Positions 16,414 to 25,035 of a stretch of 64,000 nucleotides of DNA are shown in pieces. The position numbers and the translations under genes were made by a program. The stretch's first letter is position 1; the number at the start of each line of letters is the position of its first letter. The stretch spans positions 186,001 to 250,000 of the forward strand of contig NZ_FOZG01000001.1 in assembly GCF_900113315.1 (NCBI RefSeq), in the 5' to 3' direction. A model generated the notes under the pieces. That model worked only from the letters and a program-made list of their open reading frames with translations, searched no databases and was not told where the DNA came from. The stretch comes from Sphingomonas jatrophae (GTDB taxonomy: Bacteria > Pseudomonadota > Alphaproteobacteria > Sphingomonadales > Sphingomonadaceae).

Positions 16414-18063
16414 TTACCGCCCCAGCCGCGCCTTCACCGTCTCGCCCAGGATGCGGCGGCTGACGCGCTTGTCGCTGGCGCCGTCTGCCGTCCACCACCA
16501 GCCGTCCGCCTGCATCGCGCGCGCCGCCGCGACGAAGGCATCGCCCACCGCGTCCATGTCCGCATCGCTGTAATCGAGGCTGAAGATGAAGCGGCCGGTG
16601 CCGACCCAGCTGAGCGCCACGCCCTCGGCGCGGAGGTAATATTGCAGCATCCAGTTATAGCGCGAGGGCACACGGTGCAGCATCGTCCAGATCGTGGACA
16701 AGGCATCGATCCCGAGCGGTGCGCCGGCCTCCGCCAGCCGCGCCTCCAGCGCCGCCGCCCGGCCCGCCCAGCGCGCGTCGAGCCCGTCGTAGAGGGCGCG
16801 GCCCTCATCGCCCTCCCACCGCCGCAGGAAGGCGTCCATCGCCGCCATGACGTATGGGTTGGCGTTGAACGTGCCGCGCGCGAAATTGAGGTCGGCGGGC
16901 CTGTCGTCGCGGTAGCGCTTCATCAGCTCGGCGCGGCCGCACAGCACGCCGACGGGCAGGCCGCCGCCCAGCGTCTTGCCATAGGTCACCATGTCGGGCG
17001 CGATGCCGAAATATTCCGCCGCACCGCGGGGGGCGAGGCGGAAGCCGGTGAACACGTCGTCCAGGATCAGCACGATCCCGTTCGCCCGGCAGACCGCCGC
17101 CAGTTTCTCCAGCCACGCGGCATAATCCGCCCGCGCGACCGACTTCGCCCGACGCCCCGCCACCAAGGTGCCGTCGGACGGGGCTGCGGCATTGGGATGC
17201 AGCGCCTGCAGCGGGTTGACCAGCACGCAGGCAACGTCCTTGCGCCGCGCCAGCACGCCCAGGCTCCGCTCGGACATCTCGGCCAGCGTCAGCGTGCGGT
17301 CGGCCGGGATCGGGTTGCCGGGGCCGGGCTGCACGTCGCCCCACCAGCCATGATAGGCGCCGGCGAAGCGCACCAGCCGCGGCCGGCCGGTATGATAGCG
17401 GGCGAGGCGCACCGCCTGCATCACCGCCTCCGTGCCGGACATGTGGAAGCTCACCTCGTCCAGCCCCGAGATCGCCTTCAGCCGCGCGATATTGGCCGCC
17501 ACCACCGGATGATATTGGCCGAGCACGCCGCCCAAGGGACCCGCCAGCTCGACCGCCTCCGCCACGCACGCCTTGTACGTCTCTTGCCCGAACAGGTTGA
17601 CGCCGTAGCTGCCCGTCAGATCCCAGAAGGCATTGCCGTCGAGGTCGATCAGGCGATTGCCCTCGGAACGCTCGAGGAACGCGCCGACGCCGAGATGCTC
17701 GCGCACCGTGCGGCTGAACGGGAAGGGGACGCGGTAGCTGGCGGTGAATTGCAGGTCGGAGAGGCCCACGCGCGCCTCCGCCGTCAGTGCGCGGCTCCTG
17801 GGGAAACGCTCGGCATAGAGCGCCGCCAGCCGCTCGAACCCCGCCCGGCGGCGCGCGACCACGTCGTCCGGCGCCCCATCCGCGCGGAAGAAGACGTCGC
17901 CCGACAGGTCGTAATAAGGCAGCAGCCCGGCGACGCGCTTGGCCATGCGCGGATGGCCGGCGAGCGAGGCGTGCTTGGCGCGGCTCAGCCGCAGCCGTGC
18001 GGGCGCGCGGGCGAGGAGGGTGGCGGCACCGGCGGCCGCGATACCGGCGAGAAGGGGAAGCAT
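16414..18063 (-). CDS. Class III aminotransferase (glutamate-1-semialdehyde aminomutase-like) with N-terminal membrane anchor
   Basis: A PLP enzyme of about 549 residues. Core motifs are FHMSGTEAVMQAVRLARYHTGRP, AYHGWWGDVQ, LILDDVFTGFR and the lysine loop VTYGKTLGGGLPVG. Standard GSA aminomutases are about 430 residues. Here an extra 100 or so N-terminal residues begin with a hydrophobic helix (LPLLAGIAAAGAATLLA) followed by a basic stretch, which suggests anchoring to the inner membrane. ATG 18063 is chosen; a GTG at 18105 would overlap the divergent psd start. It sits between the PmtA pair and psd, so a membrane lipid or head-group substrate is plausible. It is unlikely to be the heme-pathway HemL. 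Confidence 0.8.
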   Translation of the reverse strand: MLPLLAGIAAAGAATLLARAPARLRLSRAKHASLAGHPRMAKRVAGLLPYYDLSGDVFFRADGAPDDVVARRRAGFERLAALYAERFPRSRALTAEARVGLSDLQFTASYRVPFPFSRTVREHLGVGAFLERSEGNRLIDLDGNAFWDLTGSYGVNLFGQETYKACVAEAVELAGPLGGVLGQYHPVVAANIARLKAISGLDEVSFHMSGTEAVMQAVRLARYHTGRPRLVRFAGAYHGWWGDVQPGPGNPIPADRTLTLAEMSERSLGVLARRKDVACVLVNPLQALHPNAAAPSDGTLVAGRRAKSVARADYAAWLEKLAAVCRANGIVLILDDVFTGFRLAPRGAAEYFGIAPDMVTYGKTLGGGLPVGVLCGRAELMKRYRDDRPADLNFARGTFNANPYVMAAMDAFLRRWEGDEGRALYDGLDARWAGRAAALEARLAEAGAPLGIDALSTIWTMLHRVPSRYNWMLQYYLRAEGVALSWVGTGRFIFSLDYSDADMDAVGDAFVAAARAMQADGWWWTADGASDKRVSRRILGETVKARLGR

Positions 18064-18098
18064 GATGACCGTCGAAAGCGGCAAGCGGTGACGCCGTG

Positions 18099-18959
18099 AT
18101 GACACCGCGCAAAGTCTTCGCGAAGCTGGCCGCCCATGAGGAGCTGAACTTCCTCCTGACCAACCGCCTGCCGCGCCGCGCCGCCACCAACTTCATGGGC
18201 TGGTTCAGCAAGATCGAGGCGGCGCCCGTTCGCGCGGCCTCCATCGCGGCTTGGCGCTTCTTCTGCGATGTCGACATGGCCGACGCGGCGGAGCCCCGCT
18301 ATCGCAGCCTCCACCACGCCTTCACCCGCGCGCTGGTGCCGGGTGCGCGGACGTTCGATCCCGATCCGGACGTGGTCGCGTCTCCCTGCGACGCCATCGT
18401 CGGCGCGTGCGGGCGCGTCGAGGATGGCCGGCTCCACCAGATCAAGGGCTTCCCCTACCGGCTGGAGCATCTCGTCGGCGATGCGGCCGCGCCTTACGCG
18501 GACGGCACCTACGTCACGCTGCGGCTGACCGCGGGCATGTATCACCGCTTCCACGCCCCTGCCGATCTCGTCGTCGAGGAGGTGGAATATCGCTCGGGCG
18601 ATACCTGGAACGTCAACCCGATCGCGCTCAAGCGCATCGAGGCGCTCTACACCCGCAATGAACGCGCGATCCTGCGCGTGCGGCTGGCGGACGGGCCCGA
18701 GCGGTTGCTGCTCGTCCCCGTCGCCGCGATCCTCGTCGCCGGCATCCGCCTCCACTTCCTCGATACCGAGCGGCTGCTCCGCGACGGCGGCCCGCGCCGG
18801 GTGGCCTGTGCGGCCGAGGTGAAGCGTGGGCAGGAGATGGGCTGGTTCGAGCATGGCTCGACCATCATCGTCTTCGCACCCCCCGGCTTTGCGCTGACGG
18901 ACGGAGTGGGGGAGGGCCGCCGCATCCGCGCGGGCGAGGCGCTGATGCGGCGGACCTAA
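18099..18959 (+). CDS. psd: Phosphatidylserine decarboxylase proenzyme
   Basis: A 286-residue member of the PSD family, which converts phosphatidylserine to phosphatidylethanolamine. The sequence shows VVASPCDAIVGACG, QIKGFPYRLEHL, LRLTAGMYHRFHAPAD and the C-terminal self-cleavage motif HGSTIIVFAPPG, where S254 should become the pyruvoyl group. Its spacing and length match the long bacterial form rather than the short form. The gene starts with GTG-ATG (18096/18099) and diverges from the aminotransferase with almost no gap, so the two promoters must lie inside each other's 5' regions. Its product feeds PmtA. Confidence 0.9.
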   Translation: MTPRKVFAKLAAHEELNFLLTNRLPRRAATNFMGWFSKIEAAPVRAASIAAWRFFCDVDMADAAEPRYRSLHHAFTRALVPGARTFDPDPDVVASPCDAIVGACGRVEDGRLHQIKGFPYRLEHLVGDAAAPYADGTYVTLRLTAGMYHRFHAPADLVVEEVEYRSGDTWNVNPIALKRIEALYTRNERAILRVRLADGPERLLLVPVAAILVAGIRLHFLDTERLLRDGGPRRVACAAEVKRGQEMGWFEHGSTIIVFAPPGFALTDGVGEGRRIRAGEALMRRT

Positions 18960-18984
18960 GCGGCGGAGCGGCCGGGCGAGCGCC

Positions 18985-20646
18985 TCAGCCCAGCCGCTTC
19001 AGCCGCGCGCCCTTCGCAGCCGCCCCCGCCTCATAGCGCGCGATCGTCCGCACCTCGTAAGGCTTGGCGAGGATGGTCGAGACCGCAAAATACTCCGCCC
19101 GTGCGGCGTCACGATCGATCGTCAGCAGCACGAAGCCCTTTGCCCGCTGGTCGCAGAACGCCACCTCGTCGCCCGCCTGCTCCAGCAAGGGGCCGAGCGG
19201 CAGCTGCGGCAGCTCGTCGCCCACTGATGGGCTGCTGATCGCCGACGTGCCGAACTCCGCCGCCACCAGCGTGCCGCCATCATCGAACAGGTCGTTCGCC
19301 CAGAAGGCGTGGCTGTCGCCCGACAGGACGATGGGCCGCGACCCCGCTTCCCGGAAGCTGGCATAAAGCCGCTCGCGCGCCGCCGGATAGCCGTCCCACG
19401 CGTCCAAATTGTAGGGCACGCCCGCTTTGTATCCGGCCAGCTGCGCCACCACCGCGCCGCGCACCGCGTCGGGCAGCGCCGCCATCGCAGCCGCCGCCTT
19501 CTCCGGCCCGATCATGCGGTCGAGCTGCGGCCCCGGCACGCGCGCCATCACCACCTGGTTGCCGATCACCTGCCACGGCGTGCCCGCCTTCACCGACGCC
19601 GTCAGCGTGTCCGCCACCCACGCCCGCTGCGGCTCGCCCAGCAGCTCGCGGTCGGGGCGGTTGCGCTCGGCCAGCACGGCGGCGAAGTCGGTCGTGCCCG
19701 CGCCCTGATGCTTGAACGCCACCTGCTCGGACCGTGCCAGCAGCCGCGTCTCCACCATCAGCAGCGTGGCGAGATCGCCATATTGGAAGCTGCGGTTGAT
19801 CGCCTCCCACGGCTTGCCGGGCGCCGGATCGCGGATCGGCATCCACTCGAAATAGGCCTGCATCGCCGCCGCCTTGCGCGCCTTCCAGTCACCCTCGGTC
19901 GCGGGCTGGTGGTTCTGCGCGCCGCTCAGCCAGCCGTCATTGGCGACCTCGTGATCGTCCCACACCGCGATCATCGCCGCGCGCGCATGCGCCGCCTGCA
20001 GATCGGGGTCGAGCTTGTAGCAGGCGTGCCGCTGCCGATAGTCGGCGAGGCTGACGATCTCGCGATCGGGCTGCACCTCGCGGCCCAGCTTGCGTGCGGT
20101 CTTCTCGCCATAACCGGCCGTGTCATATTCGTAGATGTAGTCGCCCAGATGCAGCACGGCATCGAGCCGCGGCAGCTTGGCAATCGCATCATAGGCGTTG
20201 AACAGCCCGCCGCCGTAGAGCTGGCAGGAGACGACCGCGAACACCGCATCCGGCGTCGCGCCGACCGGCAGCGTGCGGAAGCGCCCGCTGGGGGAGGCGG
20301 TGCCATCCTCCGCCTCGAAGCGATACCAATAGTCGCGGCCGGGCTTCAGCCCCTCCGGCTCCACCTTCACCGTGAAGTCGCGCGCCGGCCGCGCCTCGGC
20401 CCACCCCGTCGCGACCGGCTGACCGCCTTCGCGCTCGCTCACGCTCCAGCGCACCGGAACGGCGGCATTGTGCGTAGGATCGGCCGGCGTCACGCGCGTC
20501 CACAGGATCGCGCCGCCCGCCGTCGGATCGCCGGCGGCGACGCCGTGGCGGAACGTCACCCCCACCGCCTTCGCGTCCGCCCCGATCACCGGCAGCGCCG
20601 CGCCCGCGCCGAACAAACCCAATGCGCCCCGCCGACTGACGTCCAT
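18985..20646 (-). CDS. phoD: Alkaline phosphatase D family protein, Tat-exported
   Basis: A 553-residue PhoD-type phosphoesterase. It begins with SRRGALGLFGAG, a twin-arginine signal, so it is exported folded. The metal-site motifs are VVSCQLYGGGLFNAYD, LHLGDYIYEYD, WDDHEVANDGW and LSGDSHAFWANDLFDD. This family cleaves phosphodiesters and monoesters, using iron/calcium. A GGGAGG ribosome site precedes ATG 20646. No Pho-box-like repeat is obvious in the 84-base gap to the divergent gene. Enzymatic preference (teichoic acid, nucleic acid, phospholipid) cannot be told. Confidence 0.9.
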   Translation of the reverse strand: MDVSRRGALGLFGAGAALPVIGADAKAVGVTFRHGVAAGDPTAGGAILWTRVTPADPTHNAAVPVRWSVSEREGGQPVATGWAEARPARDFTVKVEPEGLKPGRDYWYRFEAEDGTASPSGRFRTLPVGATPDAVFAVVSCQLYGGGLFNAYDAIAKLPRLDAVLHLGDYIYEYDTAGYGEKTARKLGREVQPDREIVSLADYRQRHACYKLDPDLQAAHARAAMIAVWDDHEVANDGWLSGAQNHQPATEGDWKARKAAAMQAYFEWMPIRDPAPGKPWEAINRSFQYGDLATLLMVETRLLARSEQVAFKHQGAGTTDFAAVLAERNRPDRELLGEPQRAWVADTLTASVKAGTPWQVIGNQVVMARVPGPQLDRMIGPEKAAAAMAALPDAVRGAVVAQLAGYKAGVPYNLDAWDGYPAARERLYASFREAGSRPIVLSGDSHAFWANDLFDDGGTLVAAEFGTSAISSPSVGDELPQLPLGPLLEQAGDEVAFCDQRAKGFVLLTIDRDAARAEYFAVSTILAKPYEVRTIARYEAGAAAKGARLKRLG

Positions 20647-20730
20647 CAATGCCTCCCGCTCGTATCGGGCCTAGTAGGGAGGGCATGTGACAGGCCGGCG
20701 GCACCGACCGCCTGCGCGAGGAGAGACGGA

Positions 20731-21324
20731 TTGAGCGAGATGGCCCAGCAGATCGAGCAGGCGGCGGGCTCCACCGCGCTGCTGATCGTCGATATGATGA
20801 ACGCGCTCGATTTCGACGGCGCGGACCGGCTGAAGCCTGCCGCGCTCGCCGCCGCCCGCGCCACGCTCCGCTTGCGGGACGAGGCCGATGCGCAGGGCGT
20901 GCCGGTCGTCTACATCAACGACAATTACGGCTACTGGCACAGCGAACAGTCGCGCATCGTCGATCATGTCGAACAGGCGGACGGGCGCGAGCTGGTCGAA
21001 CTGCTCCGCCCGCGGGACACCGACTATTTCATCATCAAGCCGCAATTTTCCGGCTTCTACGCGACCAACCTGCCCGTGCTGCTGCCGAAGCTCGGCGCCA
21101 GCCGCATCGTGCTGACAGGCCTCGCCGCCGACATCTGCGTGCTGTTCACCGCGGCGGACGCGCACATGCGCGAATATGATCTGTGGGTGCCGGGTGACAC
21201 CGTCGCCAGCGCCGATTCCCAACGCACCCGCTGGGCGCTCGACATCATGGCACAGAGCATGAAGGCGGAGACGCGCACCACCGAGGAGCTACAGCTGAAG
21301 GACTGGCTCGCCCAGGCGGACTGA
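20731..21324 (+). CDS. Isochorismatase-family cysteine hydrolase
   Basis: A 197-residue protein with the family triad: aspartate D21 in ALLIVDMMNALDF, lysine K103 in FIIKPQFSGFYATNL and cysteine C136 in LAADICVLFTAADAH. These enzymes hydrolyse amide bonds (nicotinamidase and related) or, without the cysteine, isochorismate; here the cysteine is present. I choose the TTG start at 20731 because AGGAGAG is at the right distance; ATG 20740 is in frame but too far from it. A palindromic repeat follows the gene. The substrate is unknown. Confidence 0.85.
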   Translation: MSEMAQQIEQAAGSTALLIVDMMNALDFDGADRLKPAALAAARATLRLRDEADAQGVPVVYINDNYGYWHSEQSRIVDHVEQADGRELVELLRPRDTDYFIIKPQFSGFYATNLPVLLPKLGASRIVLTGLAADICVLFTAADAHMREYDLWVPGDTVASADSQRTRWALDIMAQSMKAETRTTEELQLKDWLAQAD

Positions 21325-21343
21325 ACTCGCTCCCCCTAAGTCC

Positions 21344-21438
21344 GTCATGCTGAACTCGTTTCAGCATCCACCGCAAGGCACATCCAGCCGCCGCAGGAGC
21401 TGGCCGCACGGTGGATCCTGAAACAAGTTCAGGATGAC
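21344..21438. repeat. Second type of palindromic repeat
   Basis: Two arms of 30 bases in inverted orientation with three mismatches. The left starts GTCATGCTGAACTCGTTTC; the right ends GAAACAAGTTCAGGATGAC. The loop is about 35 bases. It differs from the CCGTTCG family elsewhere in the window. It lies between convergent genes and may help stop transcription. Confidence 0.85.
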
Positions 21439-21447
21439 GAGTCCCCC

Positions 21448-21768
21448 TCAGGCCGCCGCCCACTCGAACTTCAACGGCGCCTCTCGAAACGCGAAGCGAT
21501 CGAGATGCTCCGCCAGCACGCGCTTGAGCGTGTCCAGCTGCGCCGCCTCGCTCGCCTCGATGCGGCAGACCAGCATGTCCGGCTCCGCCGTCATCGTCGC
21601 CACGCCGTCCCCGGCGTAGTTGCCCGCGCGCCCCTCCGCCGGGAAGGTCACGCGGCCCTGTTCGGGCGTGAACTCCACCGCCAGATTGTGCGCCCAATGC
21701 TTGCACAGCTGCTGGAGATAGCGGCTGCCATGCTCGGTCGGCACGCGGGCCTCGGCTGCGGTCGTCAT
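21448..21768 (-). CDS. DUF2218 domain protein
   Basis: A 106-residue cytoplasmic protein. The sequence ARVPTEHGSRYLQQLCKHWAHN followed by GRVTFPAEG and a C-terminal alternating helix/strand region is typical of DUF2218. Elsewhere this domain is found beside, or fused to, siderophore-interacting ferric reductases, suggesting a role in iron handling. GGGAGGA precedes ATG 21768. It starts 12 bases after the PadR-like gene on the same strand, and the two form an operon likely controlled by that regulator. Confidence 0.8.
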   Translation of the reverse strand: MTTAAEARVPTEHGSRYLQQLCKHWAHNLAVEFTPEQGRVTFPAEGRAGNYAGDGVATMTAEPDMLVCRIEASEAAQLDTLKRVLAEHLDRFAFREAPLKFEWAAA

Positions 21769-21779
21769 CCCGTCCTCCC

Positions 21780-22346
21780 TCAAAGCCGTTCGATCTTCTG
21801 CGCGGCGGCATCGATGATCGCCGCCGCCTCCAGCAGCACCGCATCGTCCGCATCCTCGCGGCCCAGCCGATGCTCCAGCACCGCGCGCAGATTGTGCATC
21901 GCCCGGCGGATCGGCGCGCCGTCGGTACGCCGCTGGCGCGAGGCGAGCGCCTCGATCCGCTCGGTCAGCGCCGCCAGCACCTCGGCATTGGCGGCAAGGT
22001 TCGCCTCGCCCTCTGCCGTCACGGCAAAGGCCTTGCGCGAGGCCGGGCCCGGCCGCTCCTCGATCAGTCCCATGTCGCCCAGCATCGTCAGGCTGGGATA
22101 GACCACGCCGGGGCTGGGGGCATAAGCGCCGCCCGTCCGCTCCTCCAGTGCGCGGATCAGGTCATAGCCGTGGCGCGGGCTCTCCGCGATCAGCTTCAGC
22201 AGCACCAGCCGCAGCTCGCCGCCGTCGAACAGCCGCCGCCGCCCATGATGATGGTGCGCGCCCTGCCGGCCGCCGCCACGGCCGCCCCGCTCGCCGCCGA
22301 GGCCCGGACCACCCGTCCAGGCATCATAGCCCATTCCGAACCGCAT
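21780..22346 (-). CDS. PadR-family regulator with His-rich N-terminus (YqjI-like)
   Basis: A 188-residue transcription factor. Residues up to about 40 are rich in Gly, Arg and His (GAHHHHGRRRLFDGGELRL). The PadR winged helix follows (LVLLKLIAESPRHGYDLIRALEE, APSPGVVYPSLTMLGDMGLIEE), then a C-terminal dimerising helix. This layout matches E. coli YqjI, a nickel-responsive repressor of an iron reductase gene. The ATG at 22346 has GGAG upstream. A perfect 10-base inverted repeat lies 11-44 bases before the start and is probably the autoregulatory site. Metal identity (Ni, Fe or Co) is inferred from the relative only. Confidence 0.85.
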   Translation of the reverse strand: MRFGMGYDAWTGGPGLGGERGGRGGGRQGAHHHHGRRRLFDGGELRLVLLKLIAESPRHGYDLIRALEERTGGAYAPSPGVVYPSLTMLGDMGLIEERPGPASRKAFAVTAEGEANLAANAEVLAALTERIEALASRQRRTDGAPIRRAMHNLRAVLEHRLGREDADDAVLLEAAAIIDAAAQKIERL

Positions 22347-22356
22347 TACTTTACTC

Positions 22357-22390
22357 CGATATATCTTGCCTGTTACGTGCAGATATATCG
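22357..22390. promoter_or_regulatory. Inverted-repeat operator of the PadR-like regulator
   Basis: CGATATATCT at 22357-22366 and AGATATATCG at 22381-22390 are perfect reverse complements separated by 14 bases (24 bases centre to centre). Each half contains the palindrome GATATATC. The AT-rich block stands out in GC-rich DNA and lies in the 116-base gap between padR and rarA, close to the padR ribosome site. Confidence 0.75.
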
Positions 22391-22462
22391 CAGAAGCTTT
22401 CGGATGCAAGCCATTGGCGTGACTTTCGTGACCTTTGACCCGAAATCGCCTATCTGCCCGCC

Positions 22463-23773
22463 ATGGACGATCTCTTCGCCGCGCCCGCCGACGCTCCCGT
22501 GCCGCCCGCCGCCGCGCCGCTGGCCGAGCGGCTCCGCCCGCGGTCGTTGGCCGAGGTGATCGGGCAGGGGCATCTGACCGGCCCGGACGGCGCGATCGGC
22601 CGGATGGTGGCGGCGGGGCGGCTCTCCTCGATGATCCTGTGGGGCCCGCCCGGCACCGGCAAGACGACCATCGCCCGCCTGCTCGCCGATGCGGTCGGGC
22701 TGCGCTACCAGGCGATCAGCGCGGTCTTCTCCGGCGTCGCCGACCTGAAGAAGCTGTTCGCCGAGGCGCGCAGCCACGCCCGCGCCGGCACGCGCACGCT
22801 GCTGTTCGTGGATGAGATCCACCGCTTCAACCGCGCACAGCAGGATGGCTTCCTGCCCTATGTCGAGGACGGCACCGTCATCCTCGTCGGCGCGACGACC
22901 GAGAACCCCTCGTTCGAGCTCAACGCCGCTCTGCTCAGCCGCGCGCAGGTGCTGATCCTCAACCGGCTGGATGCGACTGCGCTCGGCACCCTGCTCGACC
23001 GGGCCGAGGCGGTCGAGGGCCGCCCCTTGCCGCTCACCGCCCCCGCGCGCGACGCATTGGTCGCCAGCGCCGATGGTGACGGCCGCTTCCTGCTCAACCA
23101 GGTCGAGACCTTGTTCTCGATTCGAGTGCCCGAGCCGCTCGACCCCGCCGGCCTCGCCGCGCTGCTCCACCGCCGCGTCGCGGTCTACGACAAGGATCGC
23201 GAGGGGCATTACAACCTCATCTCCGCGCTCCACAAATCGCTCCGCGGCTCCGATCCGCAGGCTGCGCTCTATTATCTCGCGCGCATGCTGACCGCGGGGG
23301 AGGAGCCGCTCTACGTGCTCCGCCGCCTCGTCCGCTTCGCCAGCGAGGATATCGGCCTCGCCGATCCGCAGGCGCTGGTGCAGTGCCTCGCCGCCAAGGA
23401 CAGCTACGACTTCCTCGGCTCGCCCGAGGGGGAACTCGCCATCGTCCAGGCCTGCCTCTATCTCGCGACGGCACCCAAATCGAACGCCGCCTATGTCGCG
23501 CAGAAGGCGGCGTGGCGCTCGGCCAGGGAGACGGGCTCGCTGATGCCGCCCAAGTCGATCCTCAACAAGCCGACCAGGCTGATGGCGAGCCTCGGCTACG
23601 GCCGCGACTATGCCTATGATCATGACCGTGACGACGCCTTCTCCGGCCAGGATTACTGGCCCGAGGAGATGACCGCGCAGCGTTTCTACGAACCGTCGCC
23701 GCGCGGTTTCGAGGCCAAGCTGCAGGAACGGCTGGCGCATTGGGATCGGCTGAGACGCGAGCGCAACGGCTGA
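22463..23773 (+). CDS. rarA: Replication-associated recombination protein A
   Basis: A 436-residue AAA+ ATPase (RarA/MgsA, WRNIP1 family) that acts at stalled replication forks. It has the Walker A WGPPGTGKTTIARLLA, Walker B LLFVDEIHRFN, sensor 1 GATTENPSFELN and the family-specific C-terminal blocks SALHKSLRGSDPQAALYYLARML and RFASEDIGLADP. Usual length. The start ATG 22463 lies 116 bases from the divergent padR gene. The TelA gene follows 65 bases after the stop. Confidence 0.95.
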   Translation: MDDLFAAPADAPVPPAAAPLAERLRPRSLAEVIGQGHLTGPDGAIGRMVAAGRLSSMILWGPPGTGKTTIARLLADAVGLRYQAISAVFSGVADLKKLFAEARSHARAGTRTLLFVDEIHRFNRAQQDGFLPYVEDGTVILVGATTENPSFELNAALLSRAQVLILNRLDATALGTLLDRAEAVEGRPLPLTAPARDALVASADGDGRFLLNQVETLFSIRVPEPLDPAGLAALLHRRVAVYDKDREGHYNLISALHKSLRGSDPQAALYYLARMLTAGEEPLYVLRRLVRFASEDIGLADPQALVQCLAAKDSYDFLGSPEGELAIVQACLYLATAPKSNAAYVAQKAAWRSARETGSLMPPKSILNKPTRLMASLGYGRDYAYDHDRDDAFSGQDYWPEEMTAQRFYEPSPRGFEAKLQERLAHWDRLRRERNG

Positions 23774-23838
23774 CAGGGCCGCGCTTGAACCCGGCCGCAT
23801 CCTCCGCCATCTTGCACCGTGTTAGGGAGACAGCACAC

Positions 23839-25035
23839 ATGGCCACGACGGCGACGAAGACGGACGATCTGCTGACGCTCACCCCTCCGGCCCCCGTCGC
23901 CCCGCTCGCGCCCGAAAAGGCGGTGGGCCTCGTGCCGCTCGACGACGGCCAGCGCAGCAAGCTGGAGGAAAAGGCGGACGCCTTCATCGCCGATCTGGTC
24001 GCGCAGGACGCCAACAGCCCGGAGTTCGGCCAGCGCGTCGATCAGCTGACCAACATGGGCCGTCGCGAAATTGCCGAGGCGTCGGGCCAGTCCAATCGCT
24101 TCCTCGACCGGCCCGTCCGCGCGATGGATCAGGAAAGCGGCGTCGGCGCCGATCTGGCGGAGCTGCGCCGCACCATCGAGGATCTCGATCCCAAGGGGCA
24201 GGGCAACCTCATGGAGCCGAAGAAGCTGTTCGGCATCCTGCCGTTCGGCAACAAGATGCGCGACTATTTCGACAGCTATAAGTCCGCGCAGAGCCACATC
24301 TCCGCGATCCTCAGCCGCCTCGCCAACGGCAAGGACGAGCTGCTGAAGGACAATGCCGCGATCGATGTCGAGCGGCAGAACCTCTGGGCCGCGATGCAGC
24401 GGCTGGAGCAGATGATTCACATCGCCAAGACGCTCGATGCGCGGCTCGAGCAGAAGGCGCTCGATCTCGATGCGACCGATCCCGCCAAGGCCAAGGCGAT
24501 CCGCGAGAGCGCCTTGTTCTACATCCGTCAGCGCGCGCAGGATCTGCTGACCCAGATGGCGGTGACGGTGCAGGGCTATCTCGCGCTCGATCTGGTCAAG
24601 AAGAACAATGTCGAGCTGGTGAAAGGCGTCGATCGCGCCTCCACCACCACCGTCTCGGCGTTGCGCACCGCGGTTACGGTCGCGCAGGCGCTGACCAACC
24701 AGAAGCTCGTCCTCCAGCAGATCACCGCGCTCAACACGACGACCGCGAACATCATCGATTCCACCGGCGAACTGCTGCGCAGCCAGACGGGCGAGATCCA
24801 CCGCCAGGCCGCCGCCTCGACCATCCCGATCGAGACGCTCCAGCGCGCCTTCCAGAACATCTACACGACGATGGACGAGATCGACCGCTTCAAGGGCGAG
24901 GCGCTCAGCAGCATGAAGCAGACGGTCAACCTGCTCACCAGCGAGGTCGAGAAGTCGCGCGGCTATATCGCGCGGGCCGAGGGCGCGGCGCAGGGCAGCG
25001 CCAAGTCGGCCGAGCCGTTCCGGCTGGAGGATTGA
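23839..25035 (+). CDS. TelA/KlaA-family toxic-anion-resistance-type protein
   Basis: A 398-residue, largely alpha-helical protein of the TelA family. It has the DDGQRSKLEEKADAFIADL opening and the FGNKMRDYFDSYKSAQSHISAIL and NQKLVLQQITALNTTTANII signatures, with long predicted coiled coils. Family members are linked to tellurite and other stress resistance, but most chromosomal copies are uncharacterised and are often next to an XpaC-type protein. ATG 23839 is preceded by AGGGAGA; an upstream ATG overlapping rarA is a poorer choice. The stop overlaps the next start by one base (TGATG). Confidence 0.88.
   Translation: MATTATKTDDLLTLTPPAPVAPLAPEKAVGLVPLDDGQRSKLEEKADAFIADLVAQDANSPEFGQRVDQLTNMGRREIAEASGQSNRFLDRPVRAMDQESGVGADLAELRRTIEDLDPKGQGNLMEPKKLFGILPFGNKMRDYFDSYKSAQSHISAILSRLANGKDELLKDNAAIDVERQNLWAAMQRLEQMIHIAKTLDARLEQKALDLDATDPAKAKAIRESALFYIRQRAQDLLTQMAVTVQGYLALDLVKKNNVELVKGVDRASTTTVSALRTAVTVAQALTNQKLVLQQITALNTTTANIIDSTGELLRSQTGEIHRQAAASTIPIETLQRAFQNIYTTMDEIDRFKGEALSSMKQTVNLLTSEVEKSRGYIARAEGAAQGSAKSAEPFRLED

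Noticed and set aside
16414-18063. Calling the class III aminotransferase HemL (heme pathway)
   Set aside because: Alphaproteobacteria usually make aminolevulinate with HemA (ALA synthase). The enzyme has a membrane-type N-terminal extension and no heme genes nearby.
18985-21324. A 671-codon plus-strand frame (19309-21324) as one large protein
   Set aside because: Only its last third is a real protein (isochorismatase family). The rest is antisense to the PhoD gene.
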